The notes below the pieces were generated by a model. That model made no database searches and was not told where the DNA came from. It saw nothing but the letters and a program-made list of their open reading frames with translations. A stretch of 37,687 nt of DNA, from the NCBI GenBank assembly GCA_051884915.1, contig JBJEWF010000101.1, positions 1-37,687 of the forward strand, written 5' to 3'. Both the position numbers and the translations under genes were made by a program. Positions within the stretch are counted from its first letter, which is position 1; each line of letters opens with the position of its first letter. The stretch comes from RUG572 sp051884915 (lineage in GTDB: Bacteria; Verrucomicrobiota; Kiritimatiellia; RFP12; UBA1067). This document shows, one piece after another, positions 1 to 8,118 of this stretch.

Positions 1-13
1 CGACCTTGTCCAT
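1..13 (-). CDS. 5' end of a gene leaving the window
   Basis: Only the first four codons (M-D-K-V) are in view, read on the minus strand from an ATG at 13. The start is supported by a GGAGG box five bases upstream. A second in-frame ATG at 25 has its purine box directly adjacent and is less likely. Nothing can be said about function. It follows the small membrane protein gene by about 109 bases, so it could be the next gene of the glyS operon or a separate unit. Confidence 0.3.
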
Positions 14-122
14 GGCCGCCTCCATCCCCTTTGCAAAAATCCGGGATAAGGGTGGCAAATCGCAAAATTCCCGGCCGCATCGCCGTCCGCGCGCGGAGGC
101 AGAAGGGTCTTGGCCGCGTCCC

Positions 123-701
123 CTACCGGGGCGATTGGGCCAGGCAGGAACCGGCGAAAACGCCAAGGGCGAGGGCCAGGAGTTCGGGAACGACGAAAAC
201 GAGCGCGACCGTTGCCGCGATCGTGCAGAAAAACAGGACGGCGGGCGGACGGCCGAATTCCGGCGACGTCAGCACGCGAAACCGGTTCGCGTCCACGGGA
301 TCGACGTAAAGGACGCGCGGACGGGTCTTCCGCGAGAAACGGGCGCGGGGCTGCAGGGACAGCGGGACGGGATGGTCGGGGATCCAGCGGTTCCGCAGGT
401 CCAGCCGGCAAACGGGCATCCCTTCGACGCGCACCGCGATCCGGCGGTCCCGCTCCCAATCCAGAACGACCGCCCGGCCGGCGAAATTGAACGCCTCGAT
501 GACGAGCCGCATGCGTTCGGGGCGTTCGTCCAGGCGGCACGCCACTTCGGCCAGATACGAAGCCACCTTTCGGGGATCGGGATCGGCGGGATCGATTGCG
601 ATTCGCACGGGCAGACCCCAGCGCCTCGCCCGCATCAGCCGCAGGAGGAAGGGAAAGCCGAACGAAAGGGCGAAAATCAGCGCGCTGACAGCCACCCGCA
701 T
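123..701 (-). CDS. Small membrane protein of unknown function
   Basis: A 192-residue protein with a hydrophobic segment at residues 3-22 and a long hydrophobic stretch at about 153-187, so probably two membrane segments flanking a soluble middle. The middle is Arg-rich and has no motif I recognise. The ATG at 701 lies inside the end of mutY (overlap about 25 bases), so it is probably translationally coupled and the last gene of the glyS-GNAT-dac-mutY operon. A longer reading of the same frame runs antisense-like through mutY to 1331. I rejected it because the sequence before the ATG is Arg/Gly/Ala shadow and the membrane segment begins right at this ATG. Function unknown. Confidence 0.6.
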   Translation of the reverse strand: MRVAVSALIFALSFGFPFLLRLMRARRWGLPVRIAIDPADPDPRKVASYLAEVACRLDERPERMRLVIEAFNFAGRAVVLDWERDRRIAVRVEGMPVCRLDLRNRWIPDHPVPLSLQPRARFSRKTRPRVLYVDPVDANRFRVLTSPEFGRPPAVLFFCTIAATVALVFVVPELLALALGVFAGSCLAQSPR

Positions 702-1633
702 CTGACCAGCACCTTTCGCGTGGCCGTCGCCAGCGGCACGGCCCCGGGATCGACGAAGCGGGCGTCCGTGCGCGCCGCCCTGAACGCGGAAAGCTCCAGA
801 CGGAAATGCGAGAACGTCTGCGCGCAGCCGTCGGCGGCCTCCACGGTCGGCAATTCCCACAGTCCCCGGAGAAGGCCCCCCTCCCGGTTCTCGACGAGGA
901 GGACGCGCCCCTCGCCGTCGCCCAGAACGACGACGGTGGCCTTCCGGACCGGCAGACGCTTCCGCGCCGGCCTGACCGGAAAGCGCGCCTGCGTCCCCTT
1001 CCGCCCGGCCTGGCACGTCCGCCGCAGCGGACACGTCCCGCACGAGGGATTCTGCGGCACGCAGACGAGCGCGCCCAGTTCCATCATCGCCTGGTTGAAG
1101 TCGCCGGGATGGCCCGACGCCTCGATTTCCGGCTGCAGGCGGCGCGCAAGCCGCTGCCGGGCCGGCAGTTTGCGGAAATCCTCGTCCAGTTCCCAGTAGC
1201 GCGCAAAGACGCGCGCCACGTTGCCGTCGACAACCGGCGCGGGCTCGCCGTCGAGCACGCTTGCCAAAGCCGCGGCCGTATAGGGGCCGACGCCCGGCAT
1301 CGCCGCCCATTGCGCCGCGCCGTGCGGCCATCCGGCGGCGACGATCCGCCGGGCCGCCGCGTGGAGATTGCGCGCCCGCGCGTAGTAGCCAAGCCCTTCC
1401 CAGGCCTTCAGCACCTCCGGCTGGTCCGCCGCGGCCAGGGCCTCGACCGTCGGGAAGCGCCGCAGAAACCGCTCAAAATAGGGCAGGGCCGTCGCGTAGA
1501 CCGTCTGCTGCAGCATGATTTCGCTCAGCCAGCACGTGTAGGGCGCCGGAGCCAGACGCCACGGCATCGGGCGTTTTTCCTTCGCGAACCACCGCAGCAG
1601 GGCTTTCGCGAAACCGCGCGGACCGCCCGTCAC
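677..1633 (-). CDS. mutY: A/G-specific adenine DNA glycosylase MutY
   Basis: Removes adenine mispaired with 8-oxoguanine or G in base excision repair. The 318-residue protein shows the HhH-GPD fold: catalytic Glu38 in LSEIMLQQT, the helix-hairpin-helix MPGVGPYTAAAL (112-123), and catalytic Asp136 in VVDGNVARV. The 4Fe-4S loop is C191-x6-C198-x2-C201-x5-C207. The C-terminal part (from about 230) looks like the NUDIX-related 8-oxoG recognition domain (VLLVENREGGLLRGLWELP). Length is a little short of E. coli MutY (350). The start is GTG at 1633, overlapping the TGA of the carboxypeptidase gene (GTGA), which points to coupled translation. Very secure identification. Confidence 0.95.
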   Translation of the reverse strand: MTGGPRGFAKALLRWFAKEKRPMPWRLAPAPYTCWLSEIMLQQTVYATALPYFERFLRRFPTVEALAAADQPEVLKAWEGLGYYARARNLHAAARRIVAAGWPHGAAQWAAMPGVGPYTAAALASVLDGEPAPVVDGNVARVFARYWELDEDFRKLPARQRLARRLQPEIEASGHPGDFNQAMMELGALVCVPQNPSCGTCPLRRTCQAGRKGTQARFPVRPARKRLPVRKATVVVLGDGEGRVLLVENREGGLLRGLWELPTVEAADGCAQTFSHFRLELSAFRAARTDARFVDPGAVPLATATRKVLVRCGWLSAR

Positions 1634-2559
1634 AGCTGGTCCAGCGCCTTCACCATGATCTCACGGGCGTTCGCGTCGCGGAGTTTCGACGTCTGGCTGC
1701 CGACGACCACGACGATGGCCCGCTTTCCGTTGCGGACGCCCGTCAGGACGATTGACGAACCGCCCGCGTCGATGTAGCCGGTCTTGAGCCCGTCGACTTC
1801 GCTTTCGCCCTTGTCGTTGAGGATCTTCAGCCGGTCCTTGACGAGGATGTTGTTGTGGTTGACCATCCGGAGCGGATTGCCCGCGCCATCGGTCACCGTG
1901 CAGAGTTTGGTGCTCGTGAAGCGGAAGACTTCCGGATAGCGGACGATCGCGCGCGCCAGTTTCGCCAGATCGCGGCAGGTGGACGTGTCGAACGGACGGT
2001 TCGAGCCCGGTTTCGGCGGATAGCCGTTGGGCGTCTCGTAATGCGTGTTCGCCATGCCAAGCTGCTTCGCCTTGCCGTTCATGCGCGCGACAAACGCCTG
2101 CAGGTCGCCGGGCTGGATCTCGCGGCGCGCGTTTTTCGCCGTCGAATTCTCCGCGAGCAGGACGGCCGCGTCGTTCGCGCTTTTGACCATGATCGACATC
2201 AGCAGATCGTCCACCGTCATGGACTGCCCGGCGCGCAGCCCGACCACGCTGGGCTTTTCCTGCATGCAGCGCCGCGAGGCGACGACCGGCGTCGTCGGGT
2301 CGTACTTCATCGCGTGCATGTCCTCCAGGCAGAGCAGCAGCGTCATCAACTTCGTCACCGATGCCGGGCGGGCGAGCGCATCGGCGTTCTTCTCGAACAG
2401 GACCCGGCCCGTCTGGGCGTCGACGGCGATCGCGCCGAGATACGGCGTTCGCCGGAACTGCGTTTCGGGCAGCCCCGGCGCCGCGGCCGGGCGCGGCGCC
2501 GCGCAGACCGCCAGCGCCACCGCGGACGCCAGGCCGCACAGGGCAATCTTCTTCATCAT
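1630..2559 (-). CDS. D-alanyl-D-alanine carboxypeptidase (PBP5/6 type, S11)
   Basis: Trims the terminal D-Ala from peptidoglycan stem peptides in the periplasm. All three penicillin-binding motifs are visible in the 309-residue protein: SVTK (67-70, nucleophile Ser67), SAN (127-129) and KTG (259-261). A signal peptide covers roughly residues 1-26 (MMKKIALCGLASAVALAVCA). The protein ends soon after the catalytic domain, so the PBP5 C-terminal beta domain and amphipathic anchor are missing. The start at 2559 (or 2556) has an AGGAG box eight bases upstream; a longer frame to 2673 lacks these features. It follows the GNAT gene by four bases and overlaps mutY. Confidence 0.93.
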   Translation of the reverse strand: MMKKIALCGLASAVALAVCAAPRPAAAPGLPETQFRRTPYLGAIAVDAQTGRVLFEKNADALARPASVTKLMTLLLCLEDMHAMKYDPTTPVVASRRCMQEKPSVVGLRAGQSMTVDDLLMSIMVKSANDAAVLLAENSTAKNARREIQPGDLQAFVARMNGKAKQLGMANTHYETPNGYPPKPGSNRPFDTSTCRDLAKLARAIVRYPEVFRFTSTKLCTVTDGAGNPLRMVNHNNILVKDRLKILNDKGESEVDGLKTGYIDAGGSSIVLTGVRNGKRAIVVVVGSQTSKLRDANAREIMVKALDQL

Positions 2560-2563
2560 CGCT

Positions 2564-3070
2564 TCACTCCTTTTCGTTGGCAAGGCGGACGACCATCGCC
2601 TTTTCGGGGCAGGTGAAGGGGTCCGCGTGTTTGGTGCAGTTGATGCAGCCCGAATAGAGCTTGTGCATGACATGGGTCTTCGCGATCTCGCGGAAGCCGA
2701 GCGTGCCGAAGAATTCCGGCGTCAGCGTCAGCACCAGGACTTCGGCGGGGCCGAACGACTTCACCCGGTCGATGAGGGCCTGCACGAGCCGCCGGCCGAT
2801 TCCCCTGCGGCGGTACGGCGCGCGCACGGCCACGCTCTGCACCTCCACCGTGGCCTTCAGCGGATCGCCGATTTCCGGCCAGATCTGGTAGGCGGCGCAA
2901 CCGGCCATCTCGCCATCGACCTCCGCCACGAGGAAACGGTCGATGTTCTCCACCGTGTTCCCCATGGAACGGGGGACCAGCTCGTCCTTCAGCAGATGGA
3001 TGAGCGAGCGGATGCGCTCCGCGTCGCGCAATCCGGCCGGTCGAATCGCCACACGTCCGCCGCCGGGCAC
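2564..3070 (-). CDS. GNAT N-acetyltransferase, short ArgA-like type
   Basis: A 168-residue acetyl-CoA-dependent acetyltransferase. The GNAT core shows AIRPAGLRDAERIRSLI, the beta-strand VEVQSVAV, and the acetyl-CoA loop YRRRGIGRRLVQAL (motif A). The C-terminus has a Cys-rich tail (C-x2-C then TC-P), seen in short bacterial N-acetylglutamate synthase-like proteins. That points to an amino-acid (glutamate) N-acetyltransferase, though no arg gene is nearby to confirm it. The GTG start at 3070 has GGAG eight bases upstream and sits two bases after the glyS stop; a second GTG at 3052 is possible. The frame stays open into glyS, but that part is shadow. Confidence 0.8.
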   Translation of the reverse strand: MPGGGRVAIRPAGLRDAERIRSLIHLLKDELVPRSMGNTVENIDRFLVAEVDGEMAGCAAYQIWPEIGDPLKATVEVQSVAVRAPYRRRGIGRRLVQALIDRVKSFGPAEVLVLTLTPEFFGTLGFREIAKTHVMHKLYSGCINCTKHADPFTCPEKAMVVRLANEKE

Positions 3071-3072
3071 GG

Positions 3073-4656
3073 CTAGAACTCCAGCGCGCCGTACATCTTG
3101 ACGAGGAACTCCTCGTACGAGAGGCGTTCCTGCAGCATGGAGTCGCGGTCGCGAACCGTGAACTTGCCGTCCTTCGGGGACTCCGGATCCACCGTGATGC
3201 ACCACGGCGTGCCCGCCTCGTCCTGGCGGCGGTAGCGGCGGCCGATCTGTCCGGACTCGTCCCAGAACACGTTCACCTTCTTGCGGAGCCGGCCGAAAAT
3301 CTCCTTCGCCATCGCGTAGCTCGCCGCGTCCTTCTTGACGAGCGGGAACACGGCGACCTTGACGGGAGCCACCTTCGGGCTGAAGTGCAGCACCGTGCGG
3401 ACGTCCTCCTTGCCCTTGTCGTCCGTCAGCTTCTGCTCGTCGTACGCCTCGCAGAGCAGCGCGAGCATCAGCCGGTCGACGCCGGCGGACGGCTCGATCA
3501 CGTGCGGGACGTACTTCCCGTCGAAGAGGTTCCGGCAGAACGCCTCGGCTTCGGCCGGGTCCTTCTTGCGCCCGGCCCAGTCCGCCCGGACCTTCGCGAC
3601 GAACGCGGCGCGGGCGGCCTCGTCCATCTTCTTCGCGGCCTGCTTGAGCGGATCGTCGAACACCATCTGGCTTTCGCCGGAATGCGCCTGGTGCTGGGAC
3701 AGGTCGAAGTCGCTGCGCGCGGCGATCCCTTCGAGTTCCTGGCGGCCGAACGGGAAGTCGTATTCGATGTCCACGCACGCGCGGGCGTAGTGGGCCAGCT
3801 CGTCGGGCTTCTGCCAGTATTCGACGAAGCGCGACGGCGGCAGGCCGACGGCGGCGAGGAACCGTTTGCGCTGTTCGACCCAGTACTTGTGCCACACCTC
3901 CCAGCCCCAGTCGTCCTGGACGGGACCGGACAGGTCCGGATTGTCCGCCAGCGTCACGACGTGGCCGTGGAGGATCTCGACCGCCTCGTCCGGACGGATG
4001 AAGAACTCGAGTTCCATCTGCTCGAACTCGCGGCTGCGGAACGTGTAGTTGCGCGGCGTGACCTCGTTGCGGAAGCTCTTGCCCATCTGCGCGATGCCGA
4101 ACGGCACCTGCTGGCGGCTCGTGGACAGGACGTTGGTGAACTGCGCGAAGATCGCCTGGGCCGTTTCGGGGCGCAGGTAGGCCACGTTGGCCGGATCGTC
4201 GATCGGCCCCACGACGGTCTTGAACATCAGGTTGAACGGCTTGGGCTCCGTCATCTCGCCGCCGCAATACGGGCAGGACAGCGTCCCCGCCGGATTGTGC
4301 GGAACGGGCTTTTTCTTCTGCTCGGCCAGAATGTCGCCGATCTGGTCGGCGCGCATCAGCTTCTTGCATTCCTTGCACATCGTCATCGGGTCGGCAAACG
4401 TGTCCAGATGGCCGGACGCCTTCCAGATTTTCGGGTGCATGATGATCGTCGCGTCAAGCCCCGCCACGTCGCTGCGGCCGCGGACCGTGAACTGCCACCA
4501 GGCCTGCTTGACGTTCTGCTTCAGCTCGCAGCCCAGCGGACCGTAGTCCCAGAATCCCGGCATGCCGCCATAGATCTCGGAGGAATGATAGATGAACCCG
4601 CGGCGCTTGCACAGCGCGGCAAGCGGTTCGAGGGTCGATTTGTTCTCTTCAGCCAT
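3073..4656 (-). CDS. glyS: Glycyl-tRNA synthetase, dimeric (alpha2) type
   Basis: Charges tRNA-Gly in the cytoplasm. The 527-residue protein is the single-chain class II enzyme found in many non-proteobacterial lineages, not the alpha2beta2 form. Visible features: motif-1 region GFWDYGPLG (34-42), a zinc knuckle C94-x2-C97...C128-x2-C131, motif 2 FRNEVTPRN with the following RSREFEQME, motif 3 around EPSAGVDRLMLALL, and a C-terminal anticodon-binding domain (AVFPLVKKDAA onward). ATG at 4656 with AAGGA just upstream. It is the first gene of a five-gene operon whose promoter lies at 4723-4751. Confidence 0.96.
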   Translation of the reverse strand: MAEENKSTLEPLAALCKRRGFIYHSSEIYGGMPGFWDYGPLGCELKQNVKQAWWQFTVRGRSDVAGLDATIIMHPKIWKASGHLDTFADPMTMCKECKKLMRADQIGDILAEQKKKPVPHNPAGTLSCPYCGGEMTEPKPFNLMFKTVVGPIDDPANVAYLRPETAQAIFAQFTNVLSTSRQQVPFGIAQMGKSFRNEVTPRNYTFRSREFEQMELEFFIRPDEAVEILHGHVVTLADNPDLSGPVQDDWGWEVWHKYWVEQRKRFLAAVGLPPSRFVEYWQKPDELAHYARACVDIEYDFPFGRQELEGIAARSDFDLSQHQAHSGESQMVFDDPLKQAAKKMDEAARAAFVAKVRADWAGRKKDPAEAEAFCRNLFDGKYVPHVIEPSAGVDRLMLALLCEAYDEQKLTDDKGKEDVRTVLHFSPKVAPVKVAVFPLVKKDAASYAMAKEIFGRLRKKVNVFWDESGQIGRRYRRQDEAGTPWCITVDPESPKDGKFTVRDRDSMLQERLSYEEFLVKMYGALEF

Positions 4657-4701
4657 TGCGTGTCCTTGTCGTTTCGGTAACGGCTGGATTGCCGCCCCGG
4701 G

Positions 4702-4722
4702 AATATCGGTAAAACCGATATT
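4702..4722. promoter_or_regulatory. Perfect palindrome over the glyS start site (operator-like)
   Basis: Arms AATATCGG (4702-4709) and CCGATATT (4715-4722) are perfectly complementary around a five-base loop. It begins right after the -10 box, so it spans about -6 to +15. It could be the operator of a dimeric repressor, or form a stem-loop at the 5' end of the mRNA. Its position and symmetry are seen directly; its function is inferred. Confidence 0.5.
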
Positions 4723-4751
4723 ATTCTATCAAATTCCCTCCCGCAAATCAA
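4723..4751 (-). promoter_or_regulatory. Promoter of the glyS operon
   Basis: Read on the minus strand: -35 TTGATT (4746-4751), a 17-base spacer, and -10 TAGAAT (4723-4728) preceded by TGA, giving an extended -10. Transcription should begin near 4716, leaving a leader of about 60 bases before the glyS ATG. That is too short for a T-box riboswitch. Confidence 0.7.
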
Positions 4752-4757
4752 CGGGAG
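4738..4757 (-). other. Short stem-loop between GH31 and glyS
   Basis: CTCCCG (4738-4743) pairs with CGGGAG (4752-4757) around an eight-base loop, 30 bases beyond the GH31 stop. There is no T run after it, and it overlaps the glyS -35 box. It is at best a weak terminator for GH31. Confidence 0.3.
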
Positions 4758-4787
4758 ATTGGCGCGGCCACGCCTCCCGCCCCCGCG

Positions 4788-7097
4788 TCAAAGCTCCACG
4801 ACCGTGTCGGCCGCCGGCGAGAACGCGAACGGCTTCGCCTCCGCGTCGGGCCGGTTCGCCCGGTGGCGGAAGACCTTGGCGGCGCGGACGGACGGCATGC
4901 CCGCGAAAGACCCCTCGCGCTTCCGGATCGTCAGCCGGACGCCGTCCGTCTCCAGGCGGAACAGGGATCCCGCGCCCTGGCGGTAGTCCAGCGACACGCC
5001 GTCGTCCTCGTAGAGGGCCGCCGTTCCGCGGCCCGGCCAGACGTGGAATTCCAGTTCCTCGTTCCATCCCCGCTCGACGTGCGACCGGCACGGCCACATC
5101 GGAATCACCGCGCCGGCCCGGACGTAGAGCGCGCCGCCCCATTCGGCGGTCGTCCGCACGGGCCGCCGGCAGGGTCCCTTCACCTCCTCGCCCGTCTTCC
5201 AGTCGTACCAGACGCCTTCGGGCACCGAAATCTCCTTCGTGAAGGCGCCCACCAGCAGGTCCGGTCCCAGCATGTAGGTGGTCACGCACGCGTCGTATGC
5301 CGGAACGTCCGGATAGACCAGCGGCAGCGCCCGCATGACCGGCCATCCCGTGCGGGCCGCTTCCGCGGCGGCCGTATACAGATAGGGCAGCAGGCGGTAG
5401 CGCAGCCGGGCGTAGTCGCGGAAGACCGCGACCTGTTCCGGCGGATAGAGCCACGGCTGGTGCCAGTAGTCCCAGTTGTTCTGCTGGCTCCACGTCTGGA
5501 GAAAGCCGAAATGGAGCGACGCGACATCCGAGATCGTCATGTCGCAGCTCTGGTTCGAGTGCCCCGAGATGCCCAGGTTGAGCAGCGAGGCGAGCGGCTT
5601 GGCGCCGCCGCCCGTGTCGCCCGCCCAGGTGGCGACAAACTGCTGGACGCCCGCATAGCCGCCCGCCGAGTAGACCATGGAACGCCGGTGCGTGTACGCC
5701 TCGAATCCCCGCGCCATCTGCTTGTCGTAGACGGCGGCGTAGAGATTGTGCATTTCCTCGTCGCTCATGCCGTTGGCCCAGGCGCGGTTCGGATGCTCGC
5801 CGAACTGGTTGCAGCCGTCCAGCTTGAAGCACAGCACGCCCTGGTCGACGAACTTCTTCAGATGCTCGAACCAGGGCAGCGCGCCCTCCGGGTAGTCGTT
5901 CTCCGGGCAGTAGAGCCGGTCGTACATCGCCCCCTTGTGGACCTTCCGCTTCCCGTCCGCCGCCTTTTTCGCGGCGTCGCCGCCGCCGATCCGGTCGTCC
6001 TCCCAGCACTCCGCGATGCCCGCCGGGACGTCGACCATCCGACCGCCCTTCCGGGCCAGCCCCGCCACGCACTGCTCCTCGTAGCGCGTCAGGTCGTAGT
6101 CGCAGCAGAGCCACAGGGACAGCTTGAAGCCCAGGCGCCGCAACGCGGAAATGAAGGTATGCCCGCCCCGGGGCGCCCAATACGGGAAGTCGAAGCGCCC
6201 GGCGTGCCATTCCTTGTTGACCGACTTGTCGTAGAACGTCTGCATCCACCCCGGCTCCAGGCCGATGACATCGCAGGGCAGGTCGCGATCGCGGAACTGC
6301 AGCGCCTCGTTGACCAGTCCGAACTGGTCGATGTTCTGGTTGCAGACGAACGTGAAGCCGTACCCCCAGACGGGCAGCAGCGCCGGGCGGCCGCTCAGGC
6401 GCGTGTAGACGTCCAGCAGCTCGCGGTAGTCCCTGCCCGTGAAGACGTAGAAATCGACATCGCCCTCGTTGGCTTCGCACAGGAGCGCGTCGGGGTCCTT
6501 GGCGCCGCAGTCGAAGGCGTTGCGCCAGGTGCTGTTCAGCAGCAGGCCCCACCCCTTGCGGCTCACCGCCATCGGAATCGGAATGTTGCAGAGGTTGTTC
6601 CGTATCCACAGGTCGAACCGGTGGCCGCGGCGCATGATGTTGTCGCGCCCGGAGTCGCCGAAGCCGTAGATCCGCTCGTCCTTTTCCAGCGAAAACGAAA
6701 TGGCGAATCCCTTCCCGACCGTCTGCGGCCGGATGCGGACGTGGGCCGGCGAAACCAGGGACCGGAGCGTCAGCGTGCCGGCCGCAGGCTCCACTTCGAC
6801 GGCCGCCGAGGCCGTCTGGACGCCGGTCCCGGTCCGCCGGAACGCCACCTCCGGCCAATCCGCCTTCAGAATGCCGTACCGGTTCAGGCCGGATTCCGTC
6901 CAGATCGTGCGCCCGTGGTCGTTGGTCCAGCTTTTGCGGACGCGGAAGAGATTGTCGGCCAGAACGTCGATCCGGAGTTCCGTCGCATCGGCAGTCGCGA
7001 CGACAAGGCTGCCCTTTCCCGGTTCGGCGGATTTCCACACGGGGCGGGCGTCGGCGGCCAGAATCGGCAGCGCCAGAAACAGGATGGCTCTTTTCAT
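4788..7097 (-). CDS. Exported GH31 alpha-glycosidase
   Basis: Hydrolyses alpha-linked glycosides (alpha-glucosidase, alpha-xylosidase or alpha-galactosidase class). The 769-residue protein begins with a signal peptide (MKRAILFLALPILAADA). The N-terminal beta-sandwich has the RIYGFGD motif (142-148). The TIM barrel carries the probable nucleophile Asp427 in FKLDGCNQFGE and the probable acid/base Asp494 in WAGD, the usual GH31 context. The -x-K-L-D-G-C-N site differs from the YicI-type KTDFGE, so the substrate is open. The ATG at 7097 is chosen because the signal peptide starts there. It lies only seven bases after a TATACT box, so the mRNA should be leaderless; upstream frame extensions would read across that promoter and a terminator. 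Confidence 0.88.
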   Translation of the reverse strand: MKRAILFLALPILAADARPVWKSAEPGKGSLVVATADATELRIDVLADNLFRVRKSWTNDHGRTIWTESGLNRYGILKADWPEVAFRRTGTGVQTASAAVEVEPAAGTLTLRSLVSPAHVRIRPQTVGKGFAISFSLEKDERIYGFGDSGRDNIMRRGHRFDLWIRNNLCNIPIPMAVSRKGWGLLLNSTWRNAFDCGAKDPDALLCEANEGDVDFYVFTGRDYRELLDVYTRLSGRPALLPVWGYGFTFVCNQNIDQFGLVNEALQFRDRDLPCDVIGLEPGWMQTFYDKSVNKEWHAGRFDFPYWAPRGGHTFISALRRLGFKLSLWLCCDYDLTRYEEQCVAGLARKGGRMVDVPAGIAECWEDDRIGGGDAAKKAADGKRKVHKGAMYDRLYCPENDYPEGALPWFEHLKKFVDQGVLCFKLDGCNQFGEHPNRAWANGMSDEEMHNLYAAVYDKQMARGFEAYTHRRSMVYSAGGYAGVQQFVATWAGDTGGGAKPLASLLNLGISGHSNQSCDMTISDVASLHFGFLQTWSQQNNWDYWHQPWLYPPEQVAVFRDYARLRYRLLPYLYTAAAEAARTGWPVMRALPLVYPDVPAYDACVTTYMLGPDLLVGAFTKEISVPEGVWYDWKTGEEVKGPCRRPVRTTAEWGGALYVRAGAVIPMWPCRSHVERGWNEELEFHVWPGRGTAALYEDDGVSLDYRQGAGSLFRLETDGVRLTIRKREGSFAGMPSVRAAKVFRHRANRPDAEAKPFAFSPAADTVVEL

Positions 7098-7104
7098 GGC
7101 GAAG

Positions 7105-7113
7105 AGTATACCA
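7105..7113 (-). promoter_or_regulatory. Extended -10 of GH31, leaderless
   Basis: Minus strand TGG-TATACT; the hexamer ends seven bases before the ATG at 7097, so transcription should start at or next to the A of the ATG. No Shine-Dalgarno box fits between. I see no clear -35. Confidence 0.55.
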
Positions 7114-7144
7114 CAGATCCGCCCGCGGCGGCGTTTCCCGACGC

Positions 7145-7178
7145 AAAAGGCCATGTTCCGGTCCTTCGGAACATGGCC
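7145..7178 (-). terminator. Rho-independent terminator of the Pro/Tyr-rich protein gene
   Basis: A perfect 12-bp stem (7149-7160 with 7167-7178, arm GGCCATGTTCCG) and a six-base loop are followed on the minus strand by TTTT (7145-7148). It is 30 bases after the stop of the 7208-7912 gene and upstream of the GH31 promoter, so it separates the two units. Confidence 0.8.
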
Positions 7179-7207
7179 TTCGGCAGTGCCGTGCGGGGCG
7201 GAGCGGA

Positions 7208-7912
7208 TCAGTCGCCGAACAGCCACCCCAGCAGTCCGCGCCGCGGCGGCGGCGGGGGCGGCGGCGTCTGGGGCGCGACCGTCACGGGCGCCGGCGTCGT
7301 CACGACCGTCGGCTGCGACACGACGACCTGCTGCGTCGGCGGCGGCGTCAGGTGGTAGCCGCCGTTGTAGCAGTAGTTGTACCCGTCGAAATAGTAGCCC
7401 TCGCCGTAGTAGTAGTAGCCGTCATACGTGTAGCTCCAGGGCGATTCCACCCACGTCCAGGCGTACAGCGCGCCGGCCATTGCCGGCGGCATGGCCGGGC
7501 GGCCCCAATAGCGGGCGTTGGCCGGACGGTGCGCGTGGAATCCGCCGCGGTGCGGCGGCGGGGCGTGGCGCCCTGCGCCGGGCGCGTCCATGCGCCGCCA
7601 CGAATTCGGCGACTTGCCCGAATGCGCGGGACGGTGGCGATCGGCGGTCTGCGGCGGCGGCGCGGCCTTGGGCTTCGCCTGCGGCGCCGGTCTGGCCGGA
7701 TTCTGGACGCGGTGCTGATTGCCCGGGCACTGCGCCTGCTGCGGGCCGCCGGCGGCCGGCCGGCCGGGCGTGGGCCTGGCCTGTTTCTTCCCGGGCGCCG
7801 GCCGCGCCGATTTCTGGGCGGGCTCCGGGCGGCCGGAATCCTTTTGCGGGGGTGGCGGCGCGGCCAGAAGACCGGCCGAGACGGCGATGGCGGCAATTGT
7901 CAGTCTGTTCAT
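7208..7912 (-). CDS. Exported Pro/His-rich protein with Tyr/Gly-rich segment
   Basis: A 234-residue protein with a signal peptide (MNRLTIAAIAVSAGLLAA). A long Pro/Ala/Lys/Arg/His-rich disordered stretch (about 20-135) follows, then an aromatic segment with YDGYYYYGEGYYFDGYNYCY (about 165-185), then a poly-Pro run and a conserved-looking end GLLGWLFGD. The ATG at 7912 has AAAGGAG six bases upstream. No enzymatic motif is visible. Composition resembles surface or cell-wall associated low-complexity proteins. It is monocistronic with its own terminator. Function unknown. Confidence 0.7.
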   Translation of the reverse strand: MNRLTIAAIAVSAGLLAAPPPPQKDSGRPEPAQKSARPAPGKKQARPTPGRPAAGGPQQAQCPGNQHRVQNPARPAPQAKPKAAPPPQTADRHRPAHSGKSPNSWRRMDAPGAGRHAPPPHRGGFHAHRPANARYWGRPAMPPAMAGALYAWTWVESPWSYTYDGYYYYGEGYYFDGYNYCYNGGYHLTPPPTQQVVVSQPTVVTTPAPVTVAPQTPPPPPPPRRGLLGWLFGD

Positions 7913-7997
7913 CGTTTTCTCCTTTGCTGGAAAAGTTTCACGTCCTACAACGGGCAAGGCGCGGTCCAACGCGGCGTCTGACGCGCCCGACGAAAAG

Positions 7998-8003
7998 ATT
8001 TTA
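7998..8003 (-). promoter_or_regulatory. Possible -10 box for the Pro/Tyr-rich protein gene
   Basis: TAAAAT on the minus strand, with a poor -35 (GCAACA) 17 bases upstream, giving a leader of about 79 bases. It shares the 7913-8118 intergenic space with the divergent reductase promoter. Weak call. Confidence 0.3.
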
Positions 8004-8068
8004 CACTATTTCCGCGATCCTGTTGCGCCGAATCGGCAAAAAAAAATCAGAAGGGCCGTCGGCCGTTT

Positions 8069-8077
8069 TGCTATAAT
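8069..8077 (+). promoter_or_regulatory. Extended -10 of the siroheme reductase gene
   Basis: TGC-TATAAT with the hexamer at 8072-8077; start expected near 8084, giving a leader of about 35 bases with AGAGGA six bases before the ATG. No convincing -35. Confidence 0.6.
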
Positions 8078-8118
8078 GGAGCGTCGTTTCGCCAGAACAG
8101 AAACAAAGAGGATACAGC

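Noticed and set aside
4657..4716. T-box riboswitch before glyS
   Set aside because: The leader is only about 60 bases, and no T-box sequence or specifier structure is visible.
4863..7358. A long plus-strand open frame opposite the GH31 gene
   Set aside because: GH31 motifs and a signal peptide are on the other strand; the antisense reading has no recognisable domain.
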